DNA from: Xanthomonas euroxanthea
GTDB lineage: Bacteria; Pseudomonadota; Gammaproteobacteria; Xanthomonadales; Xanthomonadaceae
Direction: 5' to 3'
Assembly: GCF_900476395.1 (NCBI RefSeq)
Contig: NZ_UIHB01000006.1
Span: 248,001 to 312,000, forward strand
DNA: 64,000 nucleotides
This document shows, piece by piece, positions 1 to 10,384 of this stretch (the stretch's first letter is position 1; every line of letters starts with the position of its first letter). Position numbers and translations under genes: made by a program. Under the pieces are notes generated by a model, which was given only the letters and a program-made list of their open reading frames with translations, did no database searches and had not been told where the DNA came from.

Positions 1-97
1 CTTTGCAAGAGAGGTAGGTGCGAACGAGCTTTAGAGTGGCGACCGCAACGTGGCGCGCGGTCGTCCGGCGTGTGTAAGTCTGAGTAGTGGCCGCTTT
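1..97. other. non-coding start of window
   Basis: No gene is recognisable in these 97 bases. They lie downstream of the HlyD-family gene, so any further genes of that operon, such as an ABC permease or ATPase, would be outside the window. Confidence 0.5.
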
Positions 98-1369
98 CTA
101 GTGGACGGTGACGCGTGGCGCATCGCCAAAGTTGTCTGCACCGGAGACCACCACGCGGTCGCCGACCTGCAGCCCGGACAGCACCTGCACCTCGCCCAGG
201 CTGCTGACACCCATGCGCACCGGTCGGCGCACCGCGGTGTTGCCATCCATCACATAGGCGTAGCTGCCGCCGGATTGTTCGACGAACGGGCCGCGCTCGA
301 CCTTGAGCACGTTGCGGCGCGTGTCCATCACCACCCGTGCGCTCATGCGCTGGCTCTGGCGCAGGCCCGGCGGCTGCTTGTCGGCAAAGCGGATGCGTGC
401 GGTGACTTCGCCGTTGACCACTTCCGGCGACACCGCCGAGATGGCGCCGGGGAACGGTTCGCCGCTGCCGCTGGTGAGCTGCGCCGGCATGCCGATGGCC
501 AGGTCGCGCGCAAAACTTTCCGGCACCTTGATCTCGACTTCGAACTTGGACAGATCCACCACGCCCAGGATCGGCGCGTTTGCCGCGACCTGGGTGTGCT
601 GCACCGCCTGCACCTGGCCGACCTGGCCATCGAACGGCGACAGCAGCGTGAGCGCATCGACCTGGCGCTGCACTTCGGCCACCACCGCGCGCTGGCGGTC
701 GGCGAGCAGGCGCTTGTTGCGCGAATCCAGGTCTGCCCCCTGGCTCTTCAGCGACGCATCCCGCTCGGCGTGCTGCAGGTCGATGTCGGTCTTCTTCAAG
801 GTGTCTTGCGCCTTGGCCAGTTCCACCTGCGGCACCGCGCCGCCATCGTAGCCGCGCTGGTAGCGCTCCAGGTCGCGCGCGGCAGCCTGCTTGTCGATCT
901 TGGCCTGGTCGGTGAGCTTGCTGGCGTTGGCGCGGGCCAACGTGGCGTCCAGCCCGGCGCGGCTGGATTCGGCTTCCAGGCCTGCCAGCGTGGCCTGCTC
1001 CTGGGCCAGCTTGCTGCGCAGTTCCGGGCTGTCGATGCGCGCCAGCTCCTGGCCCTGCTTGACCACGTCGCCGGCCACCACGCTCAGCGTCACCGTGCCG
1101 GCGGAAATGGCGTACAGCACGGGGCTGTTGGCGGCGATGACGCGGCCATCGGCGGCGATGTCGCGCACCAGGTCACCCTGGCTGACGGTGGCGATCCGCA
1201 CCCGGCTGGCATCGAACGAACGGCTGCCGGCGCTCCACGCGGTGACCGCCCAGCCAATGCCGGCCAGTACCGCGACCACGGCGACGCCGGGCCATAGCCA
1301 ACGGCGCCAGGGCGCGTGCCGGGCGGGTGTACGGAGAACCTGGTCCTGGGCGGAGGTATCGCGAATCAT
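98..1369 (-). CDS. HlyD/MacA-family efflux periplasmic adaptor subunit
   Basis: This 423-residue protein is probably the membrane-fusion adaptor of a tripartite ABC or RND efflux pump, linking an inner-membrane transporter to an outer-membrane channel. Residues about 22-43 are one hydrophobic anchor. A biotinyl/lipoyl-like half follows, then a long alanine/glutamine-rich coiled-coil hairpin (about 115-230), the return motif SPFDGQVGQV, and beta-barrel and membrane-proximal domains ending in VGDRVVVSGADNFGD. The ATG at 1369 was chosen because the reading frame continues upstream only as an antisense shadow of glmS. The partner pump genes should lie to the left, outside the window. The substrate cannot be told. 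The family assignment is firm; the choice between MacA-type ABC and RND adaptor is inference. Confidence 0.85.
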   Translation of the reverse strand: MIRDTSAQDQVLRTPARHAPWRRWLWPGVAVVAVLAGIGWAVTAWSAGSRSFDASRVRIATVSQGDLVRDIAADGRVIAANSPVLYAISAGTVTLSVVAGDVVKQGQELARIDSPELRSKLAQEQATLAGLEAESSRAGLDATLARANASKLTDQAKIDKQAAARDLERYQRGYDGGAVPQVELAKAQDTLKKTDIDLQHAERDASLKSQGADLDSRNKRLLADRQRAVVAEVQRQVDALTLLSPFDGQVGQVQAVQHTQVAANAPILGVVDLSKFEVEIKVPESFARDLAIGMPAQLTSGSGEPFPGAISAVSPEVVNGEVTARIRFADKQPPGLRQSQRMSARVVMDTRRNVLKVERGPFVEQSGGSYAYVMDGNTAVRRPVRMGVSSLGEVQVLSGLQVGDRVVVSGADNFGDAPRVTVH

Positions 1370-1458
1370 GGTCGGCTGGCTCGGTGGCGTCACTGCGATA
1401 AAGCAGGACGTGTGCCAATCTTCAAGTGATTGAAAGCAATCATCTTTATGGGCTGGCG

Positions 1459-1540
1459 AGCGGTGTCCGCAGTGTCCGCGGACACCGCTGCGGACAGGTT
1501 GTCCGGGCATGGTCATGCAGCGGACAAGAGCGGACACGCT
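1459..1540. promoter_or_regulatory. cluster of TGTCCGC/GCGGACA motifs between the adaptor gene and glmS
   Basis: The heptamer TGTCCGC occurs at 1464 and 1473, and its complement GCGGACA at 1478, 1490, 1520 and 1530. The centre is a 14-bp perfect palindrome, GTGTCCGCGGACAC (1472-1485). It is nested in a 12-bp inverted repeat (1459-1470 with 1478-1489). The last copy abuts TAAAAT at 1540-1545, a plausible -10 box for glmS. The layout looks like a multi-site operator in a divergent promoter. The binding protein is unknown. Confidence 0.55.
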
Positions 1541-1573
1541 AAAATGCGCGGCTTCGTCCTCAAGGGTTGTCCT

Positions 1574-3403
<1,830 letters not shown>

Positions 3404-3747
3404 GTAGGCGCAGCTGATCGAAGGGCTGCGCTCGGTGCAACGCGAGCGCAGTCGCCGCCAGCTATGGCAACTAACCGCGTGCATGGCGGTTCTCCACCGC
3501 ACCTGCAGACGACTGCCCGCCGCGTCTGGCCAACCTCCCCTCGGTTGCGTCCTGGCATCGGGTGACGGTGCGGCGGCATGCGTCGCCATGACCCACAGGT
3601 TGAGGGGTCATCGGGTCGTGCCACCGGGTTCAGGGCGCGATCGATGCGGAAGTGATGAAGATTGGCAGACGACCGGTCCGGCTGCCAACGCGATGGCCCA
3701 GGTTATGCATACGCTTGCTGCGAGGGTCCCATCACGCAGGAGGACGT
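3404..3747. other. 344-bp gene-free stretch after glmS
   Basis: No convincing gene, RNA or terminator with a T-tract was seen here. The sequence is GC-rich, and the short open frames in it have no recognisable product or ribosome-binding site. It ends with AGGAGG just before the next start codon. Confidence 0.4.
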
Positions 3748-4221
3748 ATGCACGAGTCTTTCAAACAGGGCGCGCCGGCGGAGTTGTGGCAGGCGTTGGT
3801 ACGTGAGGCCGGGCAGCGGATCGCACACCCGCTGGACGAATCGCGCGAGCACTATCTGGTGTTCGTGCTGCTGCGCCTGCAGCGCGATGCGCAGCTGGTC
3901 TCGCGCACCCAGGCGCTGGCCTGGCTACACGCGCAGGACCAGATCGGCAGTCTGCGGGCGGATGCATTGCGCGACATCGGAGATCAATGCCTGCTGATTG
4001 CAGGCCTGTTTCCCGGGATCGCGCAGCGCCGCCGGCTCAGCGTCGACTACTTCATCGAGCTGGGCCGCGGCGCGTATTTCGAAGTGGCCGACACGCGCTA
4101 CAGCGATGCAGGCCTGTTTGCACAGTTGGCCGGGACCTACCGCGAACTGGTCCGCACACTTGCCGCATTGCGCCCGCCGCGCCAGTGGCAGCGCAGTCAC
4201 GGCGGACTGCTGCATGCGTAG
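3748..4221 (+). CDS. uncharacterised protein, 157 aa
   Basis: I do not recognise this protein. It is a soluble, leucine- and arginine-rich alpha-helical polypeptide of 157 residues without signal peptide or membrane segment. Its middle contains the stretch DIGDQCLLIAGLFPGIAQRR, followed by LSVDYFIELGRGAYFEVADTRYS, an ordered-looking core. The ATG at 3748 is supported by AGGAGG at 3738-3743. It stands alone between glmS and a strong GC hairpin at 4237-4268, so it is probably monocistronic. Codon use looks native for this genome. Conservation in related Xanthomonas is likely but cannot be checked here. Confidence 0.75.
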   Translation: MHESFKQGAPAELWQALVREAGQRIAHPLDESREHYLVFVLLRLQRDAQLVSRTQALAWLHAQDQIGSLRADALRDIGDQCLLIAGLFPGIAQRRRLSVDYFIELGRGAYFEVADTRYSDAGLFAQLAGTYRELVRTLAALRPPRQWQRSHGGLLHA

Positions 4222-4236
4222 CTAAGCACCACTTCC

Positions 4237-4268
4237 GGGGCGGTCCCGACAGATGTGGGGACCGCCCC
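4237..4268 (+). terminator. GC-rich hairpin, probable terminator
   Basis: GGGGCGGTCCC (4237-4247) pairs perfectly with GGGACCGCCCC (4258-4268) around a 10-base loop, 16 bases after the stop of the 157-aa gene. There is no T-tract, so it may be a weak intrinsic terminator or an RNA 3'-end stabiliser. Confidence 0.5.
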
Positions 4269-4397
4269 GACTGCCAAGTGCGCACGATGCGCTCACACTC
4301 AGCCCGCAACTGAGCGTTCTAGCCGACTGCGGACCGTTGTCTGATGGATCAAAGCACTGTGCGGTTGATCGCTGTCCGCGCGATCTGACAGTGCCAT

Positions 4398-4428
4398 GTC
4401 GCATTGCGTGGGGGACACGCAATGCGAC
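4398..4428 (+). promoter_or_regulatory. 13-bp perfect inverted repeat upstream of a small secreted peptide gene
   Basis: GTCGCATTGCGTG (4398-4410) is the exact reverse complement of CACGCAATGCGAC (4416-4428), with GGGGA as the loop. It ends 23 bases before the start codon at 4452. It could be an operator or, if transcribed, a leader hairpin close to the AAGGA ribosome-binding site. Confidence 0.5.
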
Positions 4429-4451
4429 GCTGTTTCCAGGGGAAGGAATCC

Positions 4452-4640
4452 ATGAAAGCGTTTATTGCGGTGGCGGCCTCGGCGCTGAGCGGCGCCGCAA
4501 TGGCCAGCGATGTCCCGCCCGGCGTCGTGGCGCACGATGGCACCCGCATCTGGGAGCATGGCGCGCGGACACATGCGTGGGCGGTGGTCTCCGCTGGCGC
4601 AGCCTGTTCGCGCGCGGCGTTTGGTGGCAAGTACCGGTAG
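4452..4640 (+). CDS. small predicted secreted peptide, 62 aa
   Basis: This short gene encodes 62 residues. The first ~19 (MKAFIAVAASALSGAAMAS) look like a Sec signal peptide with an AMA-S cleavage site, leaving a mature peptide of about 43 residues with one cysteine (AACSRAAF). The start has AAGGA at a good distance. A longer frame beginning at 4404 lacks such support. No family is recognised. The perfect hairpin at 4398-4428 directly upstream suggests regulated expression. It could be a periplasmic stress peptide, but that is speculation. A chance ORF is possible, though signal peptide, ribosome site and hairpin together argue for a real gene. Confidence 0.55.
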   Translation: MKAFIAVAASALSGAAMASDVPPGVVAHDGTRIWEHGARTHAWAVVSAGAACSRAAFGGKYR

Positions 4641-4702
4641 CGTAATGCTTGAAATAGTCGGTGCCCGGGAACTCCGGGCACCTTGCCATGCGGTGTTATG
4701 CG

Positions 4703-5227
4703 TTACGCCAGCGGCGTATTGGAAATGATCTCCACCCAGTAGCCGTCCGGGTCCTTGATGAAGGCCAGGTGCTTCATGCGGCCGTCTTCCAGGCGTTTCT
4801 GGTACGGCACGTCGAGGCTGTCGAAGCGCGCGCAGGCGGCGTGGATGTCCGGTACCGAGATGCAGATATGGCCGAAGCCGCGTGGGTCGCTGTTGCCGTC
4901 GTGGTAGACCGGGCCGTCCTGGGTTTCGGTGCCGTGGTTGTGGGTGAGCTCGAGCACGCCGGGGATGCCGGCCATCCACAGCCGACGCGCGGCATCGTCG
5001 TCGGGGATCGCGGTGCCGTCGGGCAGCAGGGCCAGGAAGTACAGGCTGAACTGCGCATCGGCAAAATGGCGCGCATCCAGAAGGCGGAAGCCCAGCACGC
5101 GCGTGTAGAAATCCAGCGAACGCTGCGCATCCTTGACGCGCAGCATGGTGTGGTTGAACACGAAGCCGGCGGTGTCGGCAGGTGCGGCGCTGGCGCCGGG
5201 GACGTGTTGCAGGTCGGTCAAGGGCAT
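4703..5227 (-). CDS. gloA: lactoylglutathione lyase (glyoxalase I)
   Basis: Glyoxalase I converts the hemithioacetal of methylglyoxal and glutathione into S-lactoylglutathione, detoxifying methylglyoxal in the cytoplasm. The 174-residue protein is a single-chain VOC-fold enzyme. The expected metal ligands are visible as H26 (in NHTML), E93 (in VLELTHN), H120 (in GFGHI) and E166 (in GYWVEI). It is longer than the ~135-residue E. coli GloA and resembles the eukaryote-type form, with the insert around PDDDAARRLWMAG, a form often Zn-dependent. The ATG at 5227 follows a GAGGAG ribosome site. It appears to be a single-gene unit, separated from copB by about 220 bp. Confidence 0.93.
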   Translation of the reverse strand: MPLTDLQHVPGASAAPADTAGFVFNHTMLRVKDAQRSLDFYTRVLGFRLLDARHFADAQFSLYFLALLPDGTAIPDDDAARRLWMAGIPGVLELTHNHGTETQDGPVYHDGNSDPRGFGHICISVPDIHAACARFDSLDVPYQKRLEDGRMKHLAFIKDPDGYWVEIISNTPLA

Positions 5228-5445
5228 TGTGGTCTCCTCGGTGGAATGTGGTGGCAGGTCGGGCTGCGCTGGGTACCGATGGTAGCGGGGCAGGGGTTGT
5301 CGGTATGTCTGCAGGGTGCGCGTCGGTGATCTGGCACTTGCGCTCTGATCGATCGCGCGCAACAGCACGACTTGCGCTGGTCAAGCGCGTGGCATGGGCC
5401 TGCATTGGAATCCCAATGGCCAGGCCCATGCGCACACCGGCTGTC

Positions 5446-6762
5446 TCAGAACCAGATGCGCACGCCGGCGACGAACCGGCTGTCGCGTGCAGGCGCATCG
5501 TCGATCGCAGCGCGGCGGGCGGTGTCACCGAAACTGCGGCTGTGCACCCAGCCGATATAGGGCGCGACGCGGCGGGTGATTTCGTAGCGCAGCCGCAGGC
5601 CGACCTCGACCTGCTCCAGGCCGCTGTCGACGCCGCGCCGGTCATCATCGGTGAGGGCGATGCTGGCTTCCACGCGCGGTTGCAGGATCAGCCGGTTGGT
5701 GAGCAGCACCTCGTACTCGCCCTCCAGCCGCAAGGCTGCGCGGCTGCCACTGCCGACGTAGAGCGTGGCTTCGGTCTCGAACTTGTAGGGTGCCAGTCCC
5801 TGCACGCCGAAGGCGGCCCAGCTGCGATGCTCGCCCGCCCCGATGTCCTGGCGTGCACCGACCAGCAGATCCCACCATGGCGAGATGGCGTGGCCATAGA
5901 ACGCCTCCACCCATGCGGCCTGCGTGCGCCCGTCCTGCCGCTCGCCTTCGCTGCGCAACCAGAGCCGGTCGATATCGCCACCGATCCAGGCGCGTGCTTC
6001 CCAGTCCTGGCCACTGCCGCGCGTGGTGTCGAAGGCTTCCAGCCGATCGAGCAGTACGTAGTGATTGATGCCTGGCGCGTGCATCGCATGGTGCTGCAGG
6101 GGTGCGAATGCCGCAGCGATTTCCTCGGCCGTGGGCTCGGGGATCGGCATGCGTGGCACTGCGCTGGCGGTGGGTGATGCCGGTGTTTGCGTCGTTGCTT
6201 CGGGATGCGGCGCGTGTTCCATCGCGGCGTGATCCATCGCCCCGTGCTGCGCCTGTCCATGTTGCATCGACGCATGCTCCATGGACGCGTGCTCCATCGC
6301 GTCGTGGTCGCTGTCTACCTGTGATCGCAGGGTGGGGTCCAGTTGCGGATTGGCAGAGGTCTGGCGTGTGGCGTGCTGGACATCGGCGTGCTGCATGCCG
6401 GCGTGGTGCGTCGATGTCGGCACTGCCGAAACGTCGGCGTGTACCGCGCGTTGCGCAGGCGTGCCGTCAGCAGCGTTTGTCGATGCCGATGCCGATGTGG
6501 TGCTGGAGTGCTGCGCGTGGTGCAGATGCGCATGATCCATCTGCATTGCATCTGCGCTCACCTGCGCGGATGACGGCGATGTCTCTGTCGCGATGGACGT
6601 CTGCGGCTGGGAAGCCGTCGCCTGCTCAGCCATCTGCATCGCATGCGCGTCATCGGCATGCGCGGATGGCGCCATCACCGCATGCTGATGCTCCTGTGCA
6701 GCAGCCGATGCGCTCAGCAGTAGTGCGAGCAGCGCCACGTGTTGCGTATGCAATGCGCTCAT
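5446..6762 (-). CDS. copB: copper resistance protein B, His/Met-rich outer-membrane protein
   Basis: CopB is an outer-membrane protein that binds or holds back copper. This 438-residue copy begins with a signal peptide (LLALLLSASAAAQE). A long low-complexity half (about residues 25-210) follows, rich in His, Met, Ala and Gln, with repeated short motifs such as MEHASMEHASMQHG. These are likely copper-binding repeats. The C-terminal half (about 215-438) is the conserved CopB beta-barrel domain, ending RIWF with an aromatic last residue typical of outer-membrane barrels. Its ATG overlaps the copA stop (ATGA), so translation is probably coupled. The repeats may vary in copy number between strains. 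Confidence 0.93.
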   Translation of the reverse strand: MSALHTQHVALLALLLSASAAAQEHQHAVMAPSAHADDAHAMQMAEQATASQPQTSIATETSPSSAQVSADAMQMDHAHLHHAQHSSTTSASASTNAADGTPAQRAVHADVSAVPTSTHHAGMQHADVQHATRQTSANPQLDPTLRSQVDSDHDAMEHASMEHASMQHGQAQHGAMDHAAMEHAPHPEATTQTPASPTASAVPRMPIPEPTAEEIAAAFAPLQHHAMHAPGINHYVLLDRLEAFDTTRGSGQDWEARAWIGGDIDRLWLRSEGERQDGRTQAAWVEAFYGHAISPWWDLLVGARQDIGAGEHRSWAAFGVQGLAPYKFETEATLYVGSGSRAALRLEGEYEVLLTNRLILQPRVEASIALTDDDRRGVDSGLEQVEVGLRLRYEITRRVAPYIGWVHSRSFGDTARRAAIDDAPARDSRFVAGVRIWF

Positions 6763-8546
6763 GCCTCCACCCGCACTTCGCGCATCATGCCCGCTTCCAT
6801 GTGGTACAGCAGATGGCAATGGTAGGCCCAGCGGCCCAGCGCATCGGCGCGGACGCGATAGCTGCGGCGCGTGCCGGGCGGCATGTCGATGGTGTGCTTG
6901 CGCACCTGGAAATTTCCGTCGGCGTCTTCCAGATCGCTCCACATGCCGTGCAGGTGGATGGGGTGCTGCATCATGGTGTCGTTGACCAGCACGATGCGCA
7001 GCCGCTCGCCGTACTGCAGCCGCAAGGGCTCTGCCGAGGCGAAGGCGATGCCGTCGAACGACCAGGCGAATTTCTCCATATGCCCGGTCAGATGCAGTTC
7101 GATCTCGCGCCCGGGCTCGCGTCCGTCCGGATCCTCGAACAGGCTGTGCAGGTCGGCGTAGCACAGCACCCGGCGGCCGTTGTCGCGCAGGCCAACGCCG
7201 GGGTCGTCCAGGCGCGGCGCGGTGGCATTGCTGCGCATGTCGATCAAGGGATTGCCATCTTCGCTGGCAGGGTGGCGTGGCGTCTTGTCGTGCGCATCCG
7301 CCGGGGAAGCGTCATGCGTGTGCAAGGAATGCCCCGCATGCGCGGCCTGCATCCCGGCGGCGCCGTGCATCGGCGGTACCGCATGGTGCATGCCATCGCC
7401 GTGCCCCATGTCCTGCACGGTCAAGATCGCGCGCGGGTCCAGCGCCGGTATCGGCGCCTGCAACCCCTGCCGCACCGCCAGCGTGCCGCAGGCGAAGCCG
7501 GTGCGGCCCATGTCCTGCGCGAACAACGTAAACGCATCCTGGCCGATGGGTTCGACCAGTACGTCGAAGGTTTCGGCCGCGGCGATGCGCAGCTCGTCCA
7601 CGCTGACCGGATGCACGTACTGGCCGTCGGCGGCCACCACGGTCATGCGCAGGCCGGGAATGCGGATGTCGAAGTAGGTCATCGACGAGCCGTTGATGAA
7701 ACGCAGCAGCACCTTCTCGCCGGGTCTGAACACCCCGGTCCAGTTGCCGGCCGGGGCGACGCCATTGAGCAGGTAGGTATAGGTGTTGGCGTTGACGTCG
7801 GACAGGTCGGTCGGGGTCATGCGCATGCGTCCCCACATGCCGCGATCGGCCAGCGTTGCGCGCAAGCCGTCGTCGCGCGCATCGCGCAGGAAATCGCCCA
7901 CCGTGCGCTGCGCGTAGTTGTCGTGGCTGGGCATCTGCTTGAGCCGCCGGAACAGCGCGGCCGGGTCCAGGTCGGTCCAGTCCGAGAGCAGCACCACATG
8001 CTCGCGATCGTGCCGATACGGCGGCGGCGCCAGCGGGTCGATGACGATGGCGCCATACAAGCCAGCCTGCTCCTGGAACATCGAATGGCTGTGATACCAG
8101 TAAGTGCCGGACTGGCGCAGCGCGAAGCGGTAGTGATACTCCTGGCCCGGCGCGATGCCGTCGAAACTCATCCCCGGCACGCCATCCATGTTGGCCGGCA
8201 GCAACAGGCCATGCCAGTGCACCGAGGTGGGTTGGTCGGCCAGCGCATTGCGCACGCGCACGCTGACCGTGTCGCCCTCGCGCCAGCGCAGCGTGGGCGC
8301 CGGCAGGCTCTGGTTGACGGTGACGGCGCTGCGCGTGCGCCCGGTGAGGTTGACCGGCATGCGGCCGATCTGCAGCGATTGGCTGCTGCCACGCAACTCG
8401 GGCGTCGCCGGGGGGGTGGCACGTGCAGCGCCGCGCCACAGGCCGCCAGTGGCGGCAACGCCGCCCAGGGCAAGGCCTTGCACGAAGCGGCGTCGGCTCA
8501 GGCCCCCATTGGAGGGTGGATCGAAAGAAGTTGGATCGAACGACAT
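6759..8546 (-). CDS. copA: multicopper oxidase CopA, copper resistance system
   Basis: CopA is a periplasmic multicopper oxidase that detoxifies copper, probably by oxidising Cu(I) and binding extra copper. The 595-residue protein starts with a twin-arginine signal (SRRRFVQGLALGG), as expected for a protein folded before export. The four copper-ligand blocks are present: HWHG at 110-113, WYHSHS near 152, HPIHLHG near 520, and HCHLLYHMEAGM at 576-587. A Met/His-rich insert around MGHGDGMHHAVPPMHG lies between the second and third cupredoxin domains. The ATG at 8546 sits just before the Tat signal, and the frame upstream is not protein-like. It lies between copL and copB in one operon. Confidence 0.96.
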   Translation of the reverse strand: MSFDPTSFDPPSNGGLSRRRFVQGLALGGVAATGGLWRGAARATPPATPELRGSSQSLQIGRMPVNLTGRTRSAVTVNQSLPAPTLRWREGDTVSVRVRNALADQPTSVHWHGLLLPANMDGVPGMSFDGIAPGQEYHYRFALRQSGTYWYHSHSMFQEQAGLYGAIVIDPLAPPPYRHDREHVVLLSDWTDLDPAALFRRLKQMPSHDNYAQRTVGDFLRDARDDGLRATLADRGMWGRMRMTPTDLSDVNANTYTYLLNGVAPAGNWTGVFRPGEKVLLRFINGSSMTYFDIRIPGLRMTVVAADGQYVHPVSVDELRIAAAETFDVLVEPIGQDAFTLFAQDMGRTGFACGTLAVRQGLQAPIPALDPRAILTVQDMGHGDGMHHAVPPMHGAAGMQAAHAGHSLHTHDASPADAHDKTPRHPASEDGNPLIDMRSNATAPRLDDPGVGLRDNGRRVLCYADLHSLFEDPDGREPGREIELHLTGHMEKFAWSFDGIAFASAEPLRLQYGERLRIVLVNDTMMQHPIHLHGMWSDLEDADGNFQVRKHTIDMPPGTRRSYRVRADALGRWAYHCHLLYHMEAGMMREVRVEA

Positions 8547-8647
8547 GACATCTCCACTGCGGCCCACCACTGAAGGCGGGCGCATGCATCGCTGGGAAAC
8601 CCACGCAACACGCGCGCGGGACCGAGGACGGCCAAGGCCGTCAGCGC

Positions 8648-9049
8648 TCAGGCGATGGGAGGTCGAACCGGTTGCTCGGGCACCGGGCTGCCGCGCCCTT
8701 CGGCCAGGGTGGCAGGCAGCGTATGGCGGCCAGGCAGGCCGGCGGGCACCGCAGGCAGGGTCAGCAGGGCGAGGCTGCAGTGCTGCAGGCAGTCGCAGCT
8801 GCCCAGCTTGCAGCAATCGGCCGCGTGCGCGTGCCTGGCCTGGTCCGGGGTATGCGCCGCAGCGGGTGGCTGCGTGTCCTCATGGCACGGCAACGCGGCC
8901 GGCATCGCCGCGTGCGCCATCGCTGCGGCCGACGCCGTCCCGGCCGAGGCCATGGCCGGCAGCGCCATGCCCACCGACGCCCAGGCGCCGGTGGCCGTAT
9001 TGGCAACCAGGCACAGGCACAGCAGCAGGCGGAGCAGGCAACGCAGCAC
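8648..9049 (-). CDS. copL: CopL-family copper-binding regulatory protein
   Basis: In Xanthomonas, CopL is a small protein upstream of copAB needed for copper-induced expression. This 133-residue protein has a hydrophobic N-terminal signal ([20 protein letters not shown]), a Met/Ala-rich segment, a His-rich region and a tight Cys cluster, [13 protein letters not shown], before a low-complexity tail. That arrangement matches CopL. The start is a GTG at 9049, without a strong Shine-Dalgarno sequence. It lies 101 bases upstream of copA on the same strand. The inverted repeat at 9063-9108 is close upstream and may belong to its promoter. Confidence 0.85.
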   Translation of the reverse strand: MLRCLLRLLLCLCLVANTATGAWASVGMALPAMASAGTASAAAMAHAAMPAALPCHEDTQPPAAAHTPDQARHAHAADCCKLGSCDCLQHCSLALLTLPAVPAGLPGRHTLPATLAEGRGSPVPEQPVRPPIA

Positions 9050-9062
9050 GGGCAGTCAGGGC

Positions 9063-9108
9063 GGCGGACAGGTGCGGCCAGCATAGCACCGGCGCCCAGC
9101 TGTCCGCC
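9063..9108. promoter_or_regulatory. spaced inverted repeat upstream of copL
   Basis: GGCGGACAG (9063-9071) and CTGTCCGCC (9100-9108) are perfect reverse complements, 28 bases apart. They lie in the 132-bp gap between copL and the divergent cysteine-synthase-like gene. They contain the same GCGGACA/TGTCCGC heptamer that is clustered upstream of glmS. A role in the copLAB promoter is inference. Confidence 0.35.
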
Positions 9109-9181
9109 CGATGACCCGCCCGCCGTGGCCGCGCGCCAGGCAGCGGTAGAATTGGCGCTTCCTTCGCCGCACAGTCCTGCC

Positions 9182-10285
9182 ATGTCGCAGCGCCAGTGGG
9201 TGGCCGCCGCCATCCAGAAGATCGAGGCCGATTTCAACCGTTCGGCCGACACCCATCTGATTCCGATGGACCTGCCGGGCTTTCCGGGCATCGACCTGTA
9301 TTTCAAGGACGAGTCCAGCCACCCGACCGGCAGCCTCAAGCACCGGCTGGCGCGCTCGCTGTTTTTGTATGCGCTGACCAACGGCTGGCTGCGTGCGGGG
9401 CGGCCGGTGATCGAGGCGTCCAGTGGCTCGACCGCCATTTCCGAGGCCTATTTCGCGCGGCTGCTAGGTGTGCCCTTCATCGCGGTGATGCCGGCGTCGA
9501 CCTCGCCGGAAAAGATCGCTGCGATTCAGTTCCAGGGCGGCCGCTGCCACCTGGTCGAGCGTGCCTGCGATCTGGACAGTGCCTCGCACCAGCTCGCACG
9601 CGAGACCGGTGGCCATTTCATGGACCAGTTCACCTACGCCGAGCGCGCCACCGACTGGCGTGCCAACAACAACATCGCCGAATCGATCTTCAAGCAGCTG
9701 GCCGAGGAGCCGCATCCGATTCCCGACTGGATCGTCTGCAGCCCCGGCACCGGCGGCACCAGCGCCACGCTGGGCCGCTATGTGCGCTATCGGCGCCATG
9801 CCACCCGCATCCTGTGCGCCGACCCGGAAGTGTCGGTGTTCTTCGACGGTTATTGCCGCGCGGTGGACGGGCAGTGCCCCAAGGAGCTGGCCATCACCGG
9901 CGGCTCGCGCATCGAAGGCATCGGCCGCCCGCGGGTGGAGTCCAGCTTCATCGCCAGCTGCGTGGACATGATGATCAAGGTGCCCGACGCCCTGAGCCTG
10001 GCGGCGATGCGCCATGTCAGCGCCACGCTCGGCCGCCGCGTCGGTGGTTCCACCGGCACCAACTTCGTCGGCGTGCTGCAGGCCGCCCAGCGCATGCGCC
10101 AGGCCGGCCGCAGCGGCTCCATCGTTACCATCCTGTGCGATGCCGGCGAGCGCTACGCGCACAGCTACTACGACCCGGCCTGGTACGCGGCGCGCGACAT
10201 CGACGTCACCGACAGCGATGCGGCCATTGCCATCGCCGTCAATGGCGGCGACTTGCCGGCGCTGCCTTGTGCAGCGCTGGAATGA
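9182..10285 (+). CDS. PLP-dependent cysteine synthase family protein
   Basis: This 367-residue protein belongs to the fold-type II PLP enzymes related to cysteine synthase and cystathionine beta-synthase. The Schiff-base lysine lies in HPTGSLKHR near residue 56, and the substrate/PLP loop is [11 protein letters not shown] glycine-rich phosphate loop is seen in SPGTGGTSA. It is longer than CysK or CysM (about 310 aa) and lacks C-terminal CBS domains, so the reaction is uncertain; L-cysteine desulfhydrase-like or synthase activity is possible. The ATG at 9182 precedes MSQRQW, and the open frame upstream is an antisense shadow of copL. It is divergent from copLAB, which may simply be a shared promoter region. 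Confidence 0.85.
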   Translation: MSQRQWVAAAIQKIEADFNRSADTHLIPMDLPGFPGIDLYFKDESSHPTGSLKHRLARSLFLYALTNGWLRAGRPVIEASSGSTAISEAYFARLLGVPFIAVMPASTSPEKIAAIQFQGGRCHLVERACDLDSASHQLARETGGHFMDQFTYAERATDWRANNNIAESIFKQLAEEPHPIPDWIVCSPGTGGTSATLGRYVRYRRHATRILCADPEVSVFFDGYCRAVDGQCPKELAITGGSRIEGIGRPRVESSFIASCVDMMIKVPDALSLAAMRHVSATLGRRVGGSTGTNFVGVLQAAQRMRQAGRSGSIVTILCDAGERYAHSYYDPAWYAARDIDVTDSDAAIAIAVNGGDLPALPCAALE

Positions 10286-10384
10286 CCGCCATATCCTGCA
10301 CGCCGCCGGCAAAACCGTTGCGTATCGCAACCTCTGCCAGCGCCTCATCCTGATTCCTGATCCAGTCCACTGCCGGAGCGCCCC

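Noticed and set aside
1546-1573. glmS ribozyme
   Set aside because: That element belongs to Gram-positive bacteria and no matching conserved core is seen in the leader.
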